From contig NZ_JALBUF010000014.1 of assembly GCF_022606465.1 (NCBI RefSeq), positions 1 to 48,990 of the forward strand: a DNA stretch of 48,990 nt, written 5' to 3'. Origin of the DNA: Sulfoacidibacillus ferrooxidans. GTDB taxonomy: Bacteria; Bacillota; Bacilli; Alicyclobacillales; SLC66. The notes below the pieces were generated by a model that worked only from the letters and a program-made list of their open reading frames with translations, ran no database searches and was not told the origin of the DNA. Within the stretch, counting starts at the first letter, position 1. Each line of letters begins with the position of its first letter. Of the stretch, positions 26,687 through 37,309 are shown piece by piece. The translations under genes were made by a program, and so were the position numbers.

Positions 26687-27402
26687 AGAAAATACTTGCG
26701 TAAATATGTACATTTATATTGCCAGGGGACGGAGTTGGTTTTGCCACAATTAACTACGTATACGGTGCGTAAACAAAATCAAAAATTGTAGCTATAACTC
26801 ACGTAGGCACAGTATGTATTTAATCGTTCTACGGTACATGGGCCAGTAATTTGTCACGGTATTGATTATTACATCATTCAACTTGACGTGCCAAATAGCG
26901 GAGAATTGCCAGCGTGTCGTTTTTAGGATTTCTCTGATAGAGAAAAGGAAACTTTCCTCAGAAAAGCATATAGAATAATTAGGATCTCATTGTAAGAGTC
27001 GCATTTCAAGGGTCGTTAGCGGTGATTGACAACATTTGCACCCTGGTCTGTTGAATTAGTAGCAGAAGATCACCAAGGGTATCATCACCTGTATTTGACA
27101 GAGAGTATATTTGCACCAGATCAATATCATTCCGTAGTGGTTCAGGGTACATGATTGCTCTTATAACCTCTGTCTGTTTTGTGACTTCTATCTCGATTGT
27201 ACAGGTGTCTTTTTAGGGTATTGGAACGCCTTGATTATTCTCATAGAGCGACTTTTTCAAATGATGAAGTTAATGCTAAAGGTGCTACAAAAGAAGCGAT
27301 ACAAGCGTTAAGTAAGCTAAAAGAAGTTATTTTTGTTCTTAGATTAAGTAGATAGATATTCGTATTGTATTTAAAATAAAAATGAATAGGAGTGATTGAA
27401 TA
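26687..27402 (+). other. Intergenic region with coding-like relics
   Basis: No intact gene. Two stretches look like former coding sequence: about 27035-27152 reads APWSVELVAEDHQGYHHLYL...PDQYHSVVVQGT-stop, and about 27216-27356 reads RVLERLDYSHRATFSNDE...EAIQALSKLKEVIF. Neither matches a family I know, and stops separate them. Confidence 0.3.
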
Positions 27403-29112
27403 TTGTGGACCATAGCTCGAAAATTAACCGTTGCGTGGATTCTATTAGCCGTTGTTGTTCTACTTGGGAGTTCAGTGACTCTCCATATGAGTCAAGAAAC
27501 GAAAGCAAATATTGAGAAATTAAAGAATCAACAACTACAACTCTTAAATATTTCAAATAACGGATTTATAGGTTTTTTAAATATGGATGATCAATCCAAT
27601 ATGTTGGTTGGCCTCGAGGGTACGAAGTTTTCAGGAGCACTATATACTCAAACATTGCAACAAATCATACAAGGTGAAAGTCAACTGAATCAATCGTTGC
27701 ATGACATGGCGGCACTCCCCTATTTGACAACCAATGAACAGCATCTCATCCATGAGGCCATGACAGCTGCCAGTGGTTATGAACACTATTGGCATATCGT
27801 TCATCAAAACAATCAAACCGATCATGCTTTAGCTGCAACCACAATGTACGTGACAAATAGTAATGTATCCAATTTGCTGACAACTGATTTACAAACGATT
27901 AGTTCGTTAGCACAAAACAACATCTCAAAATTCGTCCAGAGGACCATCAATGAATCTGCGATGGTTACTGATCTTGCAGAACTATTACTCATCATAACGG
28001 TTCTTGCTAGCGTAGGGAGTCTCGTGTACATTCGTCTTCTCGTACGTCCCATTGCCTATCTATCGGAAGAAGCTAATCTTATGGGGAAAGGTGATTTTTC
28101 AGATCGTCCACAGAAATTTAAACGCAAAGATGATCTGGGTCTTCTGTCCACCGATTTACATACTATGGCTAGCGAAATGCGACAAATGATCCGTGGGATT
28201 CAAGATACAGCGATGCAATTAACGGCTTCCTCTCAAGAATTCACAGCCAGTGCTCAAGAAACAGCGAAAGCAGTAGAAGAATCAACCATTCATGTGCAAA
28301 AAGTAGCTGAAGGTGCCAATGAGCAACAACTTCAGGCTGAAGCTGCGCTACAAAAATCATTAGCTACAGCTCATGAGATGGTGACGATGGCTACGATCAC
28401 CGACACGCTAGCTAAAGAATCTCTCGACCATGTGGATAAAGCTAATGCGGGTAAACACAATGCAGATGTTGCCGCTCACCAAATGAGAACGATTCGCGAT
28501 GAGGTTGCAGCCATTGCTGTCACGATGACTCAGCTTGAAACAGATGCTAGTACCATCATGTCTACCATGGATGTGATTCAAGACATTGCTGAGCAAACGA
28601 ATTTACTGGCCTTAAATGCAGCTATTGAAGCAGCACGAGCCGGTGATGCAGGCAGAGGATTCTCTGTGGTGGCAGAAGAGGTAAGAAAACTAGCCGATCA
28701 ATCTCGAAAAGCGGCTCAATCGATTCATACGCTCATCCTTGCAGTCAATGAGCGAGTCACTAAAACGACAGCTGCTGTGCGCAGTGCAGATGAACATGTA
28801 ATCCTTTGTACGAATGTCGTAGAAGAATCCAGCATGGCATTTCATACATTTTCTACAACGGCTAACGAACAAGCGCATGAAGCACAAGAAGGTGGAAAAA
28901 AAGCGAATTCATTGCGCATGCTTTCCGACGAGTCAACAGAAGCAGTGAAATCGATTGCTCACATTGCCAAGCACACTTCGATCACTGTGTCAGAGATTGC
29001 TACACATGCAGAAGAACAGCTGGCAACTATGGAGGAAGTCACAGCAGGTGCCGAAAGTTTAAGCCATTTAGCGGAAACCTTACAGGGCATGATTGAGCAA
29101 TTTATCGTGTAA
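27403..29112 (+). CDS. Methyl-accepting chemotaxis protein with four-helix sensor
   Basis: A 569-aa transmembrane receptor. Membrane helix 1 ([18 protein letters not shown], residues 8-25), an extracytoplasmic all-helical sensor of about 160 residues (four-helix bundle type), membrane helix 2 near residue 195-215, HAMP ([23 protein letters not shown]), then the coiled-coil signalling domain with the conserved tip [24 protein letters not shown] near residue 395. Start TTG 27403 has AGGAG about 10 bases upstream; no better start is in frame. Followed by the cheX-cheY-cheA group on the same strand. Ligand unknown. Confidence 0.9.
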   Translation: MWTIARKLTVAWILLAVVVLLGSSVTLHMSQETKANIEKLKNQQLQLLNISNNGFIGFLNMDDQSNMLVGLEGTKFSGALYTQTLQQIIQGESQLNQSLHDMAALPYLTTNEQHLIHEAMTAASGYEHYWHIVHQNNQTDHALAATTMYVTNSNVSNLLTTDLQTISSLAQNNISKFVQRTINESAMVTDLAELLLIITVLASVGSLVYIRLLVRPIAYLSEEANLMGKGDFSDRPQKFKRKDDLGLLSTDLHTMASEMRQMIRGIQDTAMQLTASSQEFTASAQETAKAVEESTIHVQKVAEGANEQQLQAEAALQKSLATAHEMVTMATITDTLAKESLDHVDKANAGKHNADVAAHQMRTIRDEVAAIAVTMTQLETDASTIMSTMDVIQDIAEQTNLLALNAAIEAARAGDAGRGFSVVAEEVRKLADQSRKAAQSIHTLILAVNERVTKTTAAVRSADEHVILCTNVVEESSMAFHTFSTTANEQAHEAQEGGKKANSLRMLSDESTEAVKSIAHIAKHTSITVSEIATHAEEQLATMEEVTAGAESLSHLAETLQGMIEQFIV

Positions 29113-29279
29113 CAAAAAGGACACGTCATGATTGCATGTAGCTAGGATGTAGAGAACTTGCATCATGGACTCGCCATCCATGCTCAGTCAAATAAAAGAT
29201 CCAATGTCTTACAGCATGGAATGCCTAGCATTCATCCGATGAATAGGGACATAGAGTGATCGACTTTGGGAGGATGTCA

Positions 29280-29723
29280 TTGGATAATCAGCAAATTTTT
29301 CATTTAATTAATGGTGCCATTGAGACCGTGAATGAAGTGATTCCTGTCCCACTTACGCGCCAACAAGCACGTCGCGTGGCTTCTCCACTCCAACAACATG
29401 ATTTGGGTGTGCTTGTTTCCTTTCTCGGCGATATCAAAGGCCAGCTTATTTATATGTTTTCGAACGAATACGCAAAGCAGTTTAGTAAAGAGATGTTTGA
29501 GATGGAACTTGAAGGAGACATGTTAGATTCGTTTGTTGGAGAATTAGGGAATATGCTATCAGGCAATTGGGCTACTCGCATCTCAGCCACGGTGCGAGTA
29601 GAGATTGCTCCACCTGTAGTTCTAAAAGGTAGCACGCAATTGAGTACTACAGCAAGTGCATTCCTTGTTCCATTTCTCGGATCATATGGTGAATTTCAAA
29701 TGTATGTATTGGTGGATAGTTAA
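29280..29723 (+). CDS. cheX: CheX-like CheY-phosphate phosphatase
   Basis: A 147-aa CheC/CheX/FliY-family phosphatase that removes phosphate from CheY-P. The signature E-x2-N sits in VGELGNMLSGN, once per chain as in CheX. TTG 29280 is chosen because GGGAGG lies 6 bases upstream; the in-frame GTG 29256 and ATG 29274 are alternatives. Gene order cheX-cheY-cheA implies it resets the same pathway. In the absence of CheC or CheD in the window, CheX is the only visible signal-termination factor. Confidence 0.82.
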   Translation: MDNQQIFHLINGAIETVNEVIPVPLTRQQARRVASPLQQHDLGVLVSFLGDIKGQLIYMFSNEYAKQFSKEMFEMELEGDMLDSFVGELGNMLSGNWATRISATVRVEIAPPVVLKGSTQLSTTASAFLVPFLGSYGEFQMYVLVDS

Positions 29724-29795
29724 TAACCATCATACGATTCTTAGGCATGAAGATTTTGTGAATATAGGATCAATCAGAGGGGTGGATATGTATCT

Positions 29796-30158
29796 ATGGC
29801 ACGAATTTTAGTGGTGGATGATGCTGCATTTATGCGCATGATGGTTAAAACAATGGTGGAAAAAGGAGGTCATCAAGTCGTTGCTGAGGCGCAAAATGGG
29901 GAAGAAGCCATTAGTCTATATCAACAGCATAAACCGGACCTAGTGACCATGGATATTACGATGCCTGAAATGGATGGTATTGAGGCTGTGAAAAGAATTA
30001 AGGGACAGGATGCACAGGCCAAGGTGATCATGTGCTCAGCCATGGGACAACAACAAATGGTGATCGAGGCGATTCAAGGTGGTGCCAGTGATTTTGTGGT
30101 GAAGCCTTTTCAAGAAACAAGATTGATTGAAGCGATTCAAAAGGTATTGGCAAAATGA
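29796..30158 (+). CDS. cheY: CheY-type response regulator
   Basis: A 120-aa single-domain receiver. Acid pocket D8/D9, phospho-acceptor D53 in VTMDITMP, S81 in MCSAMG and K103 in VVKPF are all present, so phosphorylation by CheA is expected; phospho-CheY would bind the flagellar switch. AGGGGTGG upstream of the ATG. Its TGA overlaps the cheA ATG as ATGA, so the two are translated together. It is closest in pattern to Bacillus-type CheY. Confidence 0.93.
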   Translation: MARILVVDDAAFMRMMVKTMVEKGGHQVVAEAQNGEEAISLYQQHKPDLVTMDITMPEMDGIEAVKRIKGQDAQAKVIMCSAMGQQQMVIEAIQGGASDFVVKPFQETRLIEAIQKVLAK

Positions 30159-32473
30159 ATGAATATTTGACGATGTTTATTGACGAAACGCGCGAGCATC
30201 TGCAGGCTTGGTCGGATGGGATGTTGATTTTAGAAAAGCATGAAGACGCAGAGACGATCGCGACGATTTTCCGGGCGGCGCATACCATTAAAGGCATGGC
30301 CATGACCATGGGTTTTACGCGCATGGGAGAAGTGACACACAACGCAGAGAATGTGCTCGATGATGTGCGTCAAGGAAAACGTCATGTAGATTCTGAGTTA
30401 GTGGATCTGTTATTTCATAGTTTGGATCAATTAGAAAGCTTACTTTCTGATGTGGAAGAGACCGGTCAAGAGAGTGCTGATGCGATATCTGACGTCGTGG
30501 ATCCGTTTACTAGCCTTGCACAAGTTCAAATAGCTACACAGGAGATCGCATCAACAACGGCTACAAGAGAAGAAGTAGAGATGGCTACGAATCAGCATGT
30601 GCCATCTGAGATGATTCAAGATATCGCAAGACAAGCCATGGAACTAGGCAGTCGCGTGTATGAAGTGCAGATCGGCTTTGCAACAGAATGCATCATGCCC
30701 ATGGCGCGATTTGCCCAATTATTACAGCGGATTGATCAAAACGAGCTCTTGTTGACCATTCCTGATGCTACCGTTCTTGAAATAGGGGACTATGCCGGTG
30801 AAGTGACGCTTGTGTTGGCAACACAAGAGGATGTAGAGACACTCGGGGAGAGAATCGCAGATATCTCCGAAGTGGTCATCGTATCGCTTAGCGAGTGGCG
30901 CATGACAGATGGTGGACATGCAGAACACGGAGTGGAATTGCTGCCAAAGACAAGGGTAACCAATGACGATTACGTGGTCAAAGTGGTGGAACTCGCATTA
31001 AAACAAAACAAGCGTGTCTATGAGGTAGGTGTGCGTTTACATGAGGAGACTGTGTTAAAAAGTGCTCGCCTGTACATGGTATTTGAAGCGATCGGTGGCC
31101 AAGATCAACTCCTCTATACACGACCTAGTATGCGCGAGATTGAAGAAGAAACGTTTTTGCGTGATGTCCTCTTTGTCATGTGGAGTACGGAGGGCGTTGA
31201 AGGAGTCAAACGCGCTGTAGAAGGGGTATCGGATATTGAATTGGTACAGTTGCGCGAATGGGTGGTCGAAGATGGGAAGGCACAGTCTGGGCCTAATGTA
31301 GTTCAGCCACCCACGAAGGAGCAAAAAGGAGAAACTAAAGGAAGAAAAACAAATGCCACCGTGAGAGTGGATGTGGACAAGCTTGATTTATTGATGAATT
31401 TATTCTCTGAAATAGCCATTGATAAGACTCGTTTTGAGAGTTTAGCGACAGAATTTGGCGATGCGCGCCTTGTGGATACGGTGGCTCATATGAGTCGAGC
31501 GACAAACGATTTACAAGAATTGATCATGTCGATACGCATGATTCCAGTGGGCAGTGTATTTCAACGTTTTCCAAGAATGGTGCGCGATACCGCTCGTAGT
31601 TTACACAAAGAGATTGAGTTTATCATGAGTGGAGAAGAAACCGAGCTTGATCGCATGGTCGTCGAGGAACTAGCCGATCCCCTGATGCACTTGTTGAGAA
31701 ACTCGTTAGATCATGGAATCGAAGAGGCGACGGTACGCCAGACCATGGGCAAATCAACGAGTGGTCATATTTATTTGCGCGCCTATCCCATGGGCAATCG
31801 AGTGGTGATTGAGGTCGAGGATGATGGCCATGGGATCCATCGTGACCGTGTATTTCGCAAAGCAGTAGAGCGAGGGCTTGTATCGGCCAGTGATCCATTA
31901 TCTGATGCACAGGTGTATCACTTGTTGTTCGCGTCTGGTTTTTCCACATCCGATCAGGTGTCAGATCTTTCTGGTCGCGGTGTGGGTCTTGATGTGGTGA
32001 AGGCTAAGATCGAATCACTCTCAGGACGTGTAGACGTGGAGAGCACAGAGGGCAAAGGAACGAAGTTTACGATTACACTACCCGTTACACTCGCTCTTTT
32101 ACAGAGTATCATGGTGCGCATTGATGGGCATCCCTTTGCTGTGCCCTTAGCGACGATTGAGGAAATTCAAGAAGAACCAGAAGTCAAACAGGTAGGTGGT
32201 GGACAGGAAGTCGTCGTATGGCGTGGCAAGGTCACTCCGCTTGTGCGAGTAAGGAGTCCTTTTATGCTCGATCCTGCACAGGAACGTGGACATGTATTGT
32301 ATGTGGCACGTGGGCGAGATCATATCGGGCTTGTTGTCGATGACGTGATTGGACAACAAGAAGTGGTTTTGAAGCCACTCCCAAAGGTCGTAAAAGACGT
32401 GAAGTATTACGCAGGAGCAACCATTCTAGGGGATGGACAGGTTGCTTTAGTGTTGGATCCAGGTGCTTTTTAG
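30155..32473 (+). CDS. cheA: Chemotaxis histidine kinase CheA with two P2-like domains
   Basis: A 772-aa kinase. P1/HPt domain at the N-terminus with phospho-acceptor H43 ([10 protein letters not shown]). Two successive P2-like regulator-docking domains occur at about 165-255 ([10 protein letters not shown] to VSLSEW) and about 280-375 ([10 protein letters not shown] to VQLREW). They share the same opening and closing motifs, so an internal duplication is likely. P3 dimerisation helices from about 400; ATP domain with [11 protein letters not shown] (N box), DDGHGI (G1) and [10 protein letters not shown] (G2); C-terminal CheW-like P5 from about 640. It receives receptor signals through CheW and passes phosphate to CheY. 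ATGA overlap with cheY. Confidence 0.94.
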   Translation: MNEYLTMFIDETREHLQAWSDGMLILEKHEDAETIATIFRAAHTIKGMAMTMGFTRMGEVTHNAENVLDDVRQGKRHVDSELVDLLFHSLDQLESLLSDVEETGQESADAISDVVDPFTSLAQVQIATQEIASTTATREEVEMATNQHVPSEMIQDIARQAMELGSRVYEVQIGFATECIMPMARFAQLLQRIDQNELLLTIPDATVLEIGDYAGEVTLVLATQEDVETLGERIADISEVVIVSLSEWRMTDGGHAEHGVELLPKTRVTNDDYVVKVVELALKQNKRVYEVGVRLHEETVLKSARLYMVFEAIGGQDQLLYTRPSMREIEEETFLRDVLFVMWSTEGVEGVKRAVEGVSDIELVQLREWVVEDGKAQSGPNVVQPPTKEQKGETKGRKTNATVRVDVDKLDLLMNLFSEIAIDKTRFESLATEFGDARLVDTVAHMSRATNDLQELIMSIRMIPVGSVFQRFPRMVRDTARSLHKEIEFIMSGEETELDRMVVEELADPLMHLLRNSLDHGIEEATVRQTMGKSTSGHIYLRAYPMGNRVVIEVEDDGHGIHRDRVFRKAVERGLVSASDPLSDAQVYHLLFASGFSTSDQVSDLSGRGVGLDVVKAKIESLSGRVDVESTEGKGTKFTITLPVTLALLQSIMVRIDGHPFAVPLATIEEIQEEPEVKQVGGGQEVVVWRGKVTPLVRVRSPFMLDPAQERGHVLYVARGRDHIGLVVDDVIGQQEVVLKPLPKVVKDVKYYAGATILGDGQVALVLDPGAF

Positions 32474-32535
32474 CCGTTTTGTATGGAATAAATAAGAGCT
32501 GTTTAGTGAAGGGGTTTGAATGTCAGGTGGATATA

Positions 32536-33465
32536 GTGAAAGGATTTCATGATGTAGTAGCACTCATAGGCATTCAAGAGGACGATTTTAGCGTATTAGC
32601 TGCACAACATGCATTTTTTGAACGCCATGCACAGGCTGTCGTAGACCGTTTTTATGACCAAGTATACGCTGTTCCAGAGTTGCGACACATCATCGATGAC
32701 CATTCAACCCTTGAACGGTTAAAAATGGCACAGAAACAGTTCTTTTTACAAATGGCAGAGTCCAATTCTATGGAGAGTGAACAAGAAGTGATGCGCATTG
32801 GCGAAATCCATTATCGCATTGGATTATCGCAGAGCTATGTGATCGCATCCTTGCAAATTTATCAAAATTACATGTTTGAGTATGCACATGAAATTGATGA
32901 TCCACGTTTTATCCCAGCATGTTCACGGCGACTGCGGTTGCGCGAATTACTGATGACCGAAGCGTATGTACAGTACGTACAACGAATCCAACAAGAGGTA
33001 GGAGAAAAAGTGGTTGCTTCGACGGATGAATTAAAGGGAATTTCAGACCAACTATCGACCGCAACGATTCGCATCGCAGAACGGTTGCAAGATATTTTAT
33101 CCGAGTCGTTGCAGGTGAAGTCAGATGCGGATGAATCAAGGACACTTGCAACTTATGTACAGGAGATAGCTGATCAGTCGAACTTACTTGGGTTAAACGC
33201 AGCCATTGAGGCTGCTCGCGCAGGAGATCAGGGACGAGGGTTTTCCGTTGTCGCAGATGAAATGCGCAAGATGGCCGAGCAAAGTAAAAAGTACGCAAAA
33301 CAAATTCGCCAACAGCTGGTAGGCGTTAATCAGCGTATTGAAACGTTAAGTACAGCTATTGAAGAGATTGCGGCTGTGACACAGGAACATACAGCAAGTA
33401 CAGAGGAGTTTGCGGCAGCATTTATGGAGCTACGCGAAGTAGCTCATGATCTTGCACGTAAGTAG
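32536..33465 (+). CDS. hemAT: HemAT-type globin-coupled aerotaxis receptor
   Basis: A soluble chemoreceptor of about 309 aa. Residues 1-170 form a protoglobin-like sensor with the expected proximal haem histidine (H92 in [11 protein letters not shown]) and downstream aromatic-rich helices. The remainder is a short signalling coiled coil with the conserved tip [24 protein letters not shown]. HemAT proteins bind oxygen at haem and steer aerotaxis. GTG 32536 has AGGTGG 5 bases upstream; the frame is open to TTG 32479, which lacks a ribosome site. Placed between cheA and cheW on the same strand, so oxygen is the likely main input of this cluster. Confidence 0.88.
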   Translation: MKGFHDVVALIGIQEDDFSVLAAQHAFFERHAQAVVDRFYDQVYAVPELRHIIDDHSTLERLKMAQKQFFLQMAESNSMESEQEVMRIGEIHYRIGLSQSYVIASLQIYQNYMFEYAHEIDDPRFIPACSRRLRLRELLMTEAYVQYVQRIQQEVGEKVVASTDELKGISDQLSTATIRIAERLQDILSESLQVKSDADESRTLATYVQEIADQSNLLGLNAAIEAARAGDQGRGFSVVADEMRKMAEQSKKYAKQIRQQLVGVNQRIETLSTAIEEIAAVTQEHTASTEEFAAAFMELREVAHDLARK

Positions 33466-33520
33466 AAGCATGTACTTGCAAGTACAACTGATCGACTGAT
33501 GGTGAGGATGGTGATAGGGA

Positions 33521-33886
33521 ATGAAAGTCGTGATTTATCGTTTAGGTGATAGTCAATACGCAACACCTGTTGAAAAAATACAATCGATTGAACGCATGCT
33601 TCCGATTCGTCCTGTCCCTGGGGCAGCATCGCATATACTTGGTGTGGCCAATTTGCGTGGTAGTGTGATTGCGGTGAGCGATTTAAGGACTTTATTGCAT
33701 ATCGAAGAACAGGAATTGACTGCTGAATCGCGGTTGTTAATATCTGAAGGCAACGGGTATGTCGTGGATGAAGCACTAGATATCGCTGATTGTGCGCTTG
33801 ATGCATGGGAAGTGGTAGGTGAACAAAGAGTGTGGCAACGTGAAGGGCAATTGATTGTGTGGCAAGACCTTGAAGCCAATGGATGA
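33521..33886 (+). CDS. cheW: CheW-type coupling protein, compact
   Basis: A 121-aa CheW-like adaptor that links receptors to CheA. ASHILGVANLRGSVIAVSDLRTLL is the hallmark central region. The C-terminal half is shorter than usual (family about 150 aa) and ends LIVWQDLEANG. Start ATG 33521 lies behind GATAGGGA. It sits between hemAT and a soluble receptor. A decayed paralogue of its C-terminal half lies at 25200-25409. Confidence 0.85.
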   Translation: MKVVIYRLGDSQYATPVEKIQSIERMLPIRPVPGAASHILGVANLRGSVIAVSDLRTLLHIEEQELTAESRLLISEGNGYVVDEALDIADCALDAWEVVGEQRVWQREGQLIVWQDLEANG

Positions 33887-33895
33887 GTACACTAT

Positions 33896-33930
33896 GAACA
33901 ACCACGAAGCTAACGACTTCGTGGTTGTTC
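33896..33930 (+). terminator. Strong hairpin between cheW and the soluble receptor
   Basis: A perfect 14-bp stem (gaacaaccacgaag / cttcgtggttgttc) with a 7-nt loop, 9 bases after the cheW stop. It is not followed by a T run, so it may protect the 3' end or attenuate rather than end transcription. Confidence 0.55.
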
Positions 33931-33968
33931 AGTGACGAATGATAAAAATGGTCGTTGGGGGTTATGTG

Positions 33969-34817
33969 ATGAAGATACTGGATGCAGTGGTATCAGCTTC
34001 TGAAGCATATTATGACGTTTTAAAACACTTTGGAACCTATTATTTTGTTGCATGTGATGGAGAGAAGATTGTTGCAGCTCATTGGACTGAAAAATTTGAT
34101 CTTCATGTTCGTGTGGGTGATCCATTGAATCCTCATTGGTTAATTGCTAAGGCCGTACATGAAACTACGACTCAAGAAACGATCGTCGATCAGGAACATA
34201 CTACGTTAAATCAATCGTATGTAGGGAAGGCCATCCCCTTATTTCAGGATGGGGTTTGTGTGGGTGCACTGGGATACTATCTTTCAACAGAGCACGTAGA
34301 GAAACAAAACCAGGTTGTTCATGAAGTTCATGAGTTAGTTCAATCTTTACAGGCGATAAGCGATTCATTCATTGAAACATCTCAACACGTAAACACGATT
34401 CAAGAAGAAATCAATATAGGAATGGATGATTTTGCTACGCGGTTTTCACATATGCAAGATGCAAGTAGCACGATCCAAAATATTGCTGCACAAACGAATT
34501 TACTCGGTTTAAATGCAGCCATAGAGGCGGCTCGTGCAGGAGAACACGGGAGAGGATTTTCGGTTGTTGCAGATGAAGTGAGAAAATTATCGAGTGAATC
34601 CAAAAAGTTTGCAAGTGATATTCATCATACCATTCAAGTGTTGAGTAGTTCTGTAAGTCTCTTGCAAAGTAAAGCACAATCAATTTATCAGGTGGGTGAA
34701 GAACAAACCGCAAGTGCTGCTGAGATTCGAGATGTGGCTATGAAAGTTGAAGCGATAGCCAGTGAATTAAGGGGTCTCTTCTCCAATGAGGATGCCATAA
34801 ATTCATCCACAAGGTGA
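33969..34817 (+). CDS. Soluble methyl-accepting chemotaxis protein
   Basis: About 282 aa with no membrane segment. The N-terminal 110 residues are a small alpha/beta sensor (PAS/GAF-like), with [22 protein letters not shown] and [19 protein letters not shown]. The rest is a signalling coiled coil with the tip [27 protein letters not shown] 33969 has TGGGGG 7 bases upstream; ATG 33939 in frame lacks a site. It would work with the CheW and CheA just upstream on a cytoplasmic signal that cannot be named. Confidence 0.83.
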   Translation: MKILDAVVSASEAYYDVLKHFGTYYFVACDGEKIVAAHWTEKFDLHVRVGDPLNPHWLIAKAVHETTTQETIVDQEHTTLNQSYVGKAIPLFQDGVCVGALGYYLSTEHVEKQNQVVHEVHELVQSLQAISDSFIETSQHVNTIQEEINIGMDDFATRFSHMQDASSTIQNIAAQTNLLGLNAAIEAARAGEHGRGFSVVADEVRKLSSESKKFASDIHHTIQVLSSSVSLLQSKAQSIYQVGEEQTASAAEIRDVAMKVEAIASELRGLFSNEDAINSSTR

Positions 34818-34949
34818 TGATATAAGAAAAAAGTTCAACTTTGGTTCGTATGTAGGTGTCAAATTGAAATATTCAGGAGGTACAGACCTCGTTCCAAGGA
34901 GGTCACTGCAGTATCTTTGATTAGAGAAAAGGCACAATTCTTTACCTCA

Positions 34950-34983
34950 ACTTACGATTTTCCAGTGAAATCGTAAGTTTTTC
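34950..34983 (+). terminator. Rho-independent terminator after the chemosensory cluster
   Basis: A perfect 12-bp stem (aacttacgattt / aaatcgtaagtt) with a 7-nt loop, running into TTTTT. Placed 132 bases after the last receptor, it probably ends the cluster transcript. Confidence 0.7.
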
Positions 34984-35208
34984 AGTGGCCTCCTTTAGCC
35001 GCGAAGATTTAGTGTGATTAGGTGCAGATTGGATGAGCATATACGGCATGTTCATAGTATTGGCTACTATCGTCTTTTGATCAGGCGTTACCACAATCAT
35101 TTTGATGTCGATAACGTTGAGGTAAAAACTGAGACATATCGTTACCACGCGTTGAGATTCTTGTTACGTAATGAAAGGTGCTATCCCAAGTCGTATCACT
35201 GATAAAAC
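34984..35208. other. No gene recognised
   Basis: Sequence between the terminator and the convergent dehydrogenase gene. Two overlapping opposite-strand frames of about 60 codons are present without ribosome sites or family resemblance. Confidence 0.4.
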
Positions 35209-35991
35209 TTAATGTTGCTTTATTCTCAGTTGAACTTCATAATCCGTGGCGATCTTTCCATCGTACTGAATCATTTGGCCGTTTTGATTCTTGTCAGATA
35301 AGATAATGTCGGTACTCATCTGGCCAGCGGATTCGAAAGATTTGACGAAGCCGCTATGTGCACCAGCTTGCATGCCGTTCAAGTCGGTCGCGACAGCGCC
35401 AGGCATGATACCGAAAATCTGACGGTGGCTCCCCATTTTTTCAAACTCGTAGGCGAAAGTCAGTGTCATCACGTTAAGTGCTGCTTTGCTCGTGATGTAA
35501 GCGAGTGGGTGCCAAAAGTCGGTAGGCGAAATTGGAATGGTGATGTTGACGATTTTCGCAGCGTCTGTCAGAGATGACAACAGATTTCTCGTGAGTGCGT
35601 GTGTGCCGAGAAAATTCGTCTCCATCGTCGCACGTAAATCTTCGGTTGTATAGTCAAATGTGTTCTTTGTCATGTCGAGCGAAGCGCGACGAGGCTTGAC
35701 ACGATCAGGAATTCCAGCATTATTGACCACAATATCGAGTGAATCAATCATGTTAGCCGCTGTGTGCAAGCTATCCAACTCATTCAAATCGATCTTGATG
35801 AACGTCGCTGATATGCCTTCTGCGACAAGTTTTTCGGCTGCTGCTTGCCCACGGGCTTCATCACGCGCCCCAACGAGAATGTCATAACCACGCTTTCCAA
35901 GATGGCGAGCGATTTCAAAACCAATTCCTTTATTTGCGCCAGTGACGAGTGCTTTAATCGTGAGTCCCTTTTCGTATTTTACTTGATACAA
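35209..35991 (-). CDS. Short-chain dehydrogenase/reductase
   Basis: About 250-260 aa, a classical SDR. Cofactor motif TGANKGIG near residue 17, NNAG near residue 90, and catalytic YITSK near residue 165, with a Ser in the preceding IPISP region rather than the usual ISS. The sequence resembles carbonyl-reductase-like SDRs of stress or secondary metabolism. The annotated start TTG 35991 lacks a ribosome site; AAAAGGGA lies 7 bases before an ATT codon at the point where SDRs normally start (I-K-A-L-V-T-G), so a non-standard ATT start is possible. Single gene with no partner nearby. Confidence 0.85.
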   Translation of the reverse strand: MYQVKYEKGLTIKALVTGANKGIGFEIARHLGKRGYDILVGARDEARGQAAAEKLVAEGISATFIKIDLNELDSLHTAANMIDSLDIVVNNAGIPDRVKPRRASLDMTKNTFDYTTEDLRATMETNFLGTHALTRNLLSSLTDAAKIVNITIPISPTDFWHPLAYITSKAALNVMTLTFAYEFEKMGSHRQIFGIMPGAVATDLNGMQAGAHSGFVKSFESAGQMSTDIILSDKNQNGQMIQYDGKIATDYEVQLRIKQH

Positions 35992-36544
35992 ACACAGTAT
36001 AACGTAACGACAGAATGATCATCGAGGTGGATGTTGTGGCGAGTGATTGGATAAGGCATTCATACTACCTACAGGTGGTGCAGTTGAGGTCAATGCGCAA
36101 GGTTGTCAGTAGCACGAATGCTGAACCGCATTTCCACTGTCTAACGATGGATGTCGGAATGCAGTGGCAACTGCAGGTGCCATGTTACTCCCAAAATGCT
36201 ACGACCCATAACTCGGACGATAATCTGTAGATTACCCCGGAAATCATTGGATGTTCTTCTTGCAGTCTGAATTAAGATAATACGAAAGAATGCGGATGCA
36301 TAAGCAATCCATTGAATGTGTATCATGTGTGTGCATGCTTTGGCCGCAACGGGTGACAAGGAGAAAGACGTCCCCTTTTTGGCACACTGAGTGTATCGTT
36401 CTTAAACTACTGAAGATTAGCGAGAGGGGCACCTGATGAGATGACCGTTTATGAGCATCGTGAAAAAACCATTTCGCTTGGCATTCGTCCGTCCCTTTCT
36501 GCAAAAGGGTAAGTCTATAACCAAGCTTAAGCTAGTGGTAGTAA
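35992..36544. other. Intergenic region, nothing recognised
   Basis: Contains only short frames without ribosome-binding sites or family resemblance. It should include the promoter of the dehydrogenase gene. The second duplicated locus begins near 36545. Confidence 0.4.
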
Positions 36545-36660
36545 CAATGGAAGGACTACTATACGGTGATTACGACTCTACAAAGTTTCTCTTTTGCACA
36601 AAAGTGATCATAACATTTTAATATACGAGTCTACTACACCCATACTTTTTGCCGTGAGTT

Positions 36661-37305
36661 TTGGAAATAGCAGACGTGCTCGCACAACGCTATGCACTCG
36701 CGTATGGGATTGACATCGTTTCCTCTCCAGAGTACCTAGATGACCAACGAACGATCACGGATCTTATCGCGAGTGTACACATGCCAGAAAGACATTATGG
36801 TCGAGTGGAACCCATTACACTCGTGATTGTAGGTTGCGTCGATCATGCCCCCACGCGAAAACTGTTGCACGAACAAGTGCACACACTTCGTGATGCGGTG
36901 TACATCGACAGTGGCAACGGTGGCGTGACGGTTCCAGATGATCCAGAGCACATCAACCGGTATCTGCTGGCGAAGATCAAAGCGACCGGTTGGGATGGGC
37001 AAGTGGTTGTTGGAGTGAGAAAAAACGGACAGGACGTGATGCCGTTTCCAGGCGAAGTCTTCCCTAACCTGCTCGAAGCAGAGGAAGGGGAGAACCTGCC
37101 TAGTGAACAGCATTGTGGAGAAGTCGTGGTCTCCCAACCGCAACGTCTCATGACCAATGTGATGGCGGCAACGAGTGTTTTCATGTTTCTACACACGTTG
37201 TTATCCGACGGCACGTTGTTGCATCACCGCACCTTTTTTGACGCGCACAAAGGCTTTATGCGGTCTGAAGCGGCGATGGATCACGTGTTGGAAGTATCGT
37301 TGTAA
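36661..37305 (+). pseudogene. N-terminally truncated ThiF/E1-like gene (copy 2)
   Basis: 214 codons homologous to ThiF-family adenylyltransferases of the type found in PRTRC cassettes and phage-like modules: VLAQRYALAYG, VIVGCVDHAPTRK, VYIDSGNGG, then a C-terminal region with QRLMTNVMAATSVFMFL. The N-terminal Rossmann glycine loop is absent; an in-frame TGA lies two codons before TTG 36661, exactly where copy 1 also has TGA. So the loss predates the duplication. It might still be translated as a fragment, but it cannot bind ATP in the usual way. Confidence 0.6.
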
Positions 37306-37309
37306 GCAC

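Noticed and set aside
33444-33905. A 153-codon minus-strand frame over cheW
   Set aside because: Antisense to an unmistakable CheW and partly made from the hairpin sequence.
34942-35148. A 68-codon minus-strand frame downstream of the soluble receptor
   Set aside because: Ends inside the terminator hairpin, lacks a ribosome site and matches no family I know.
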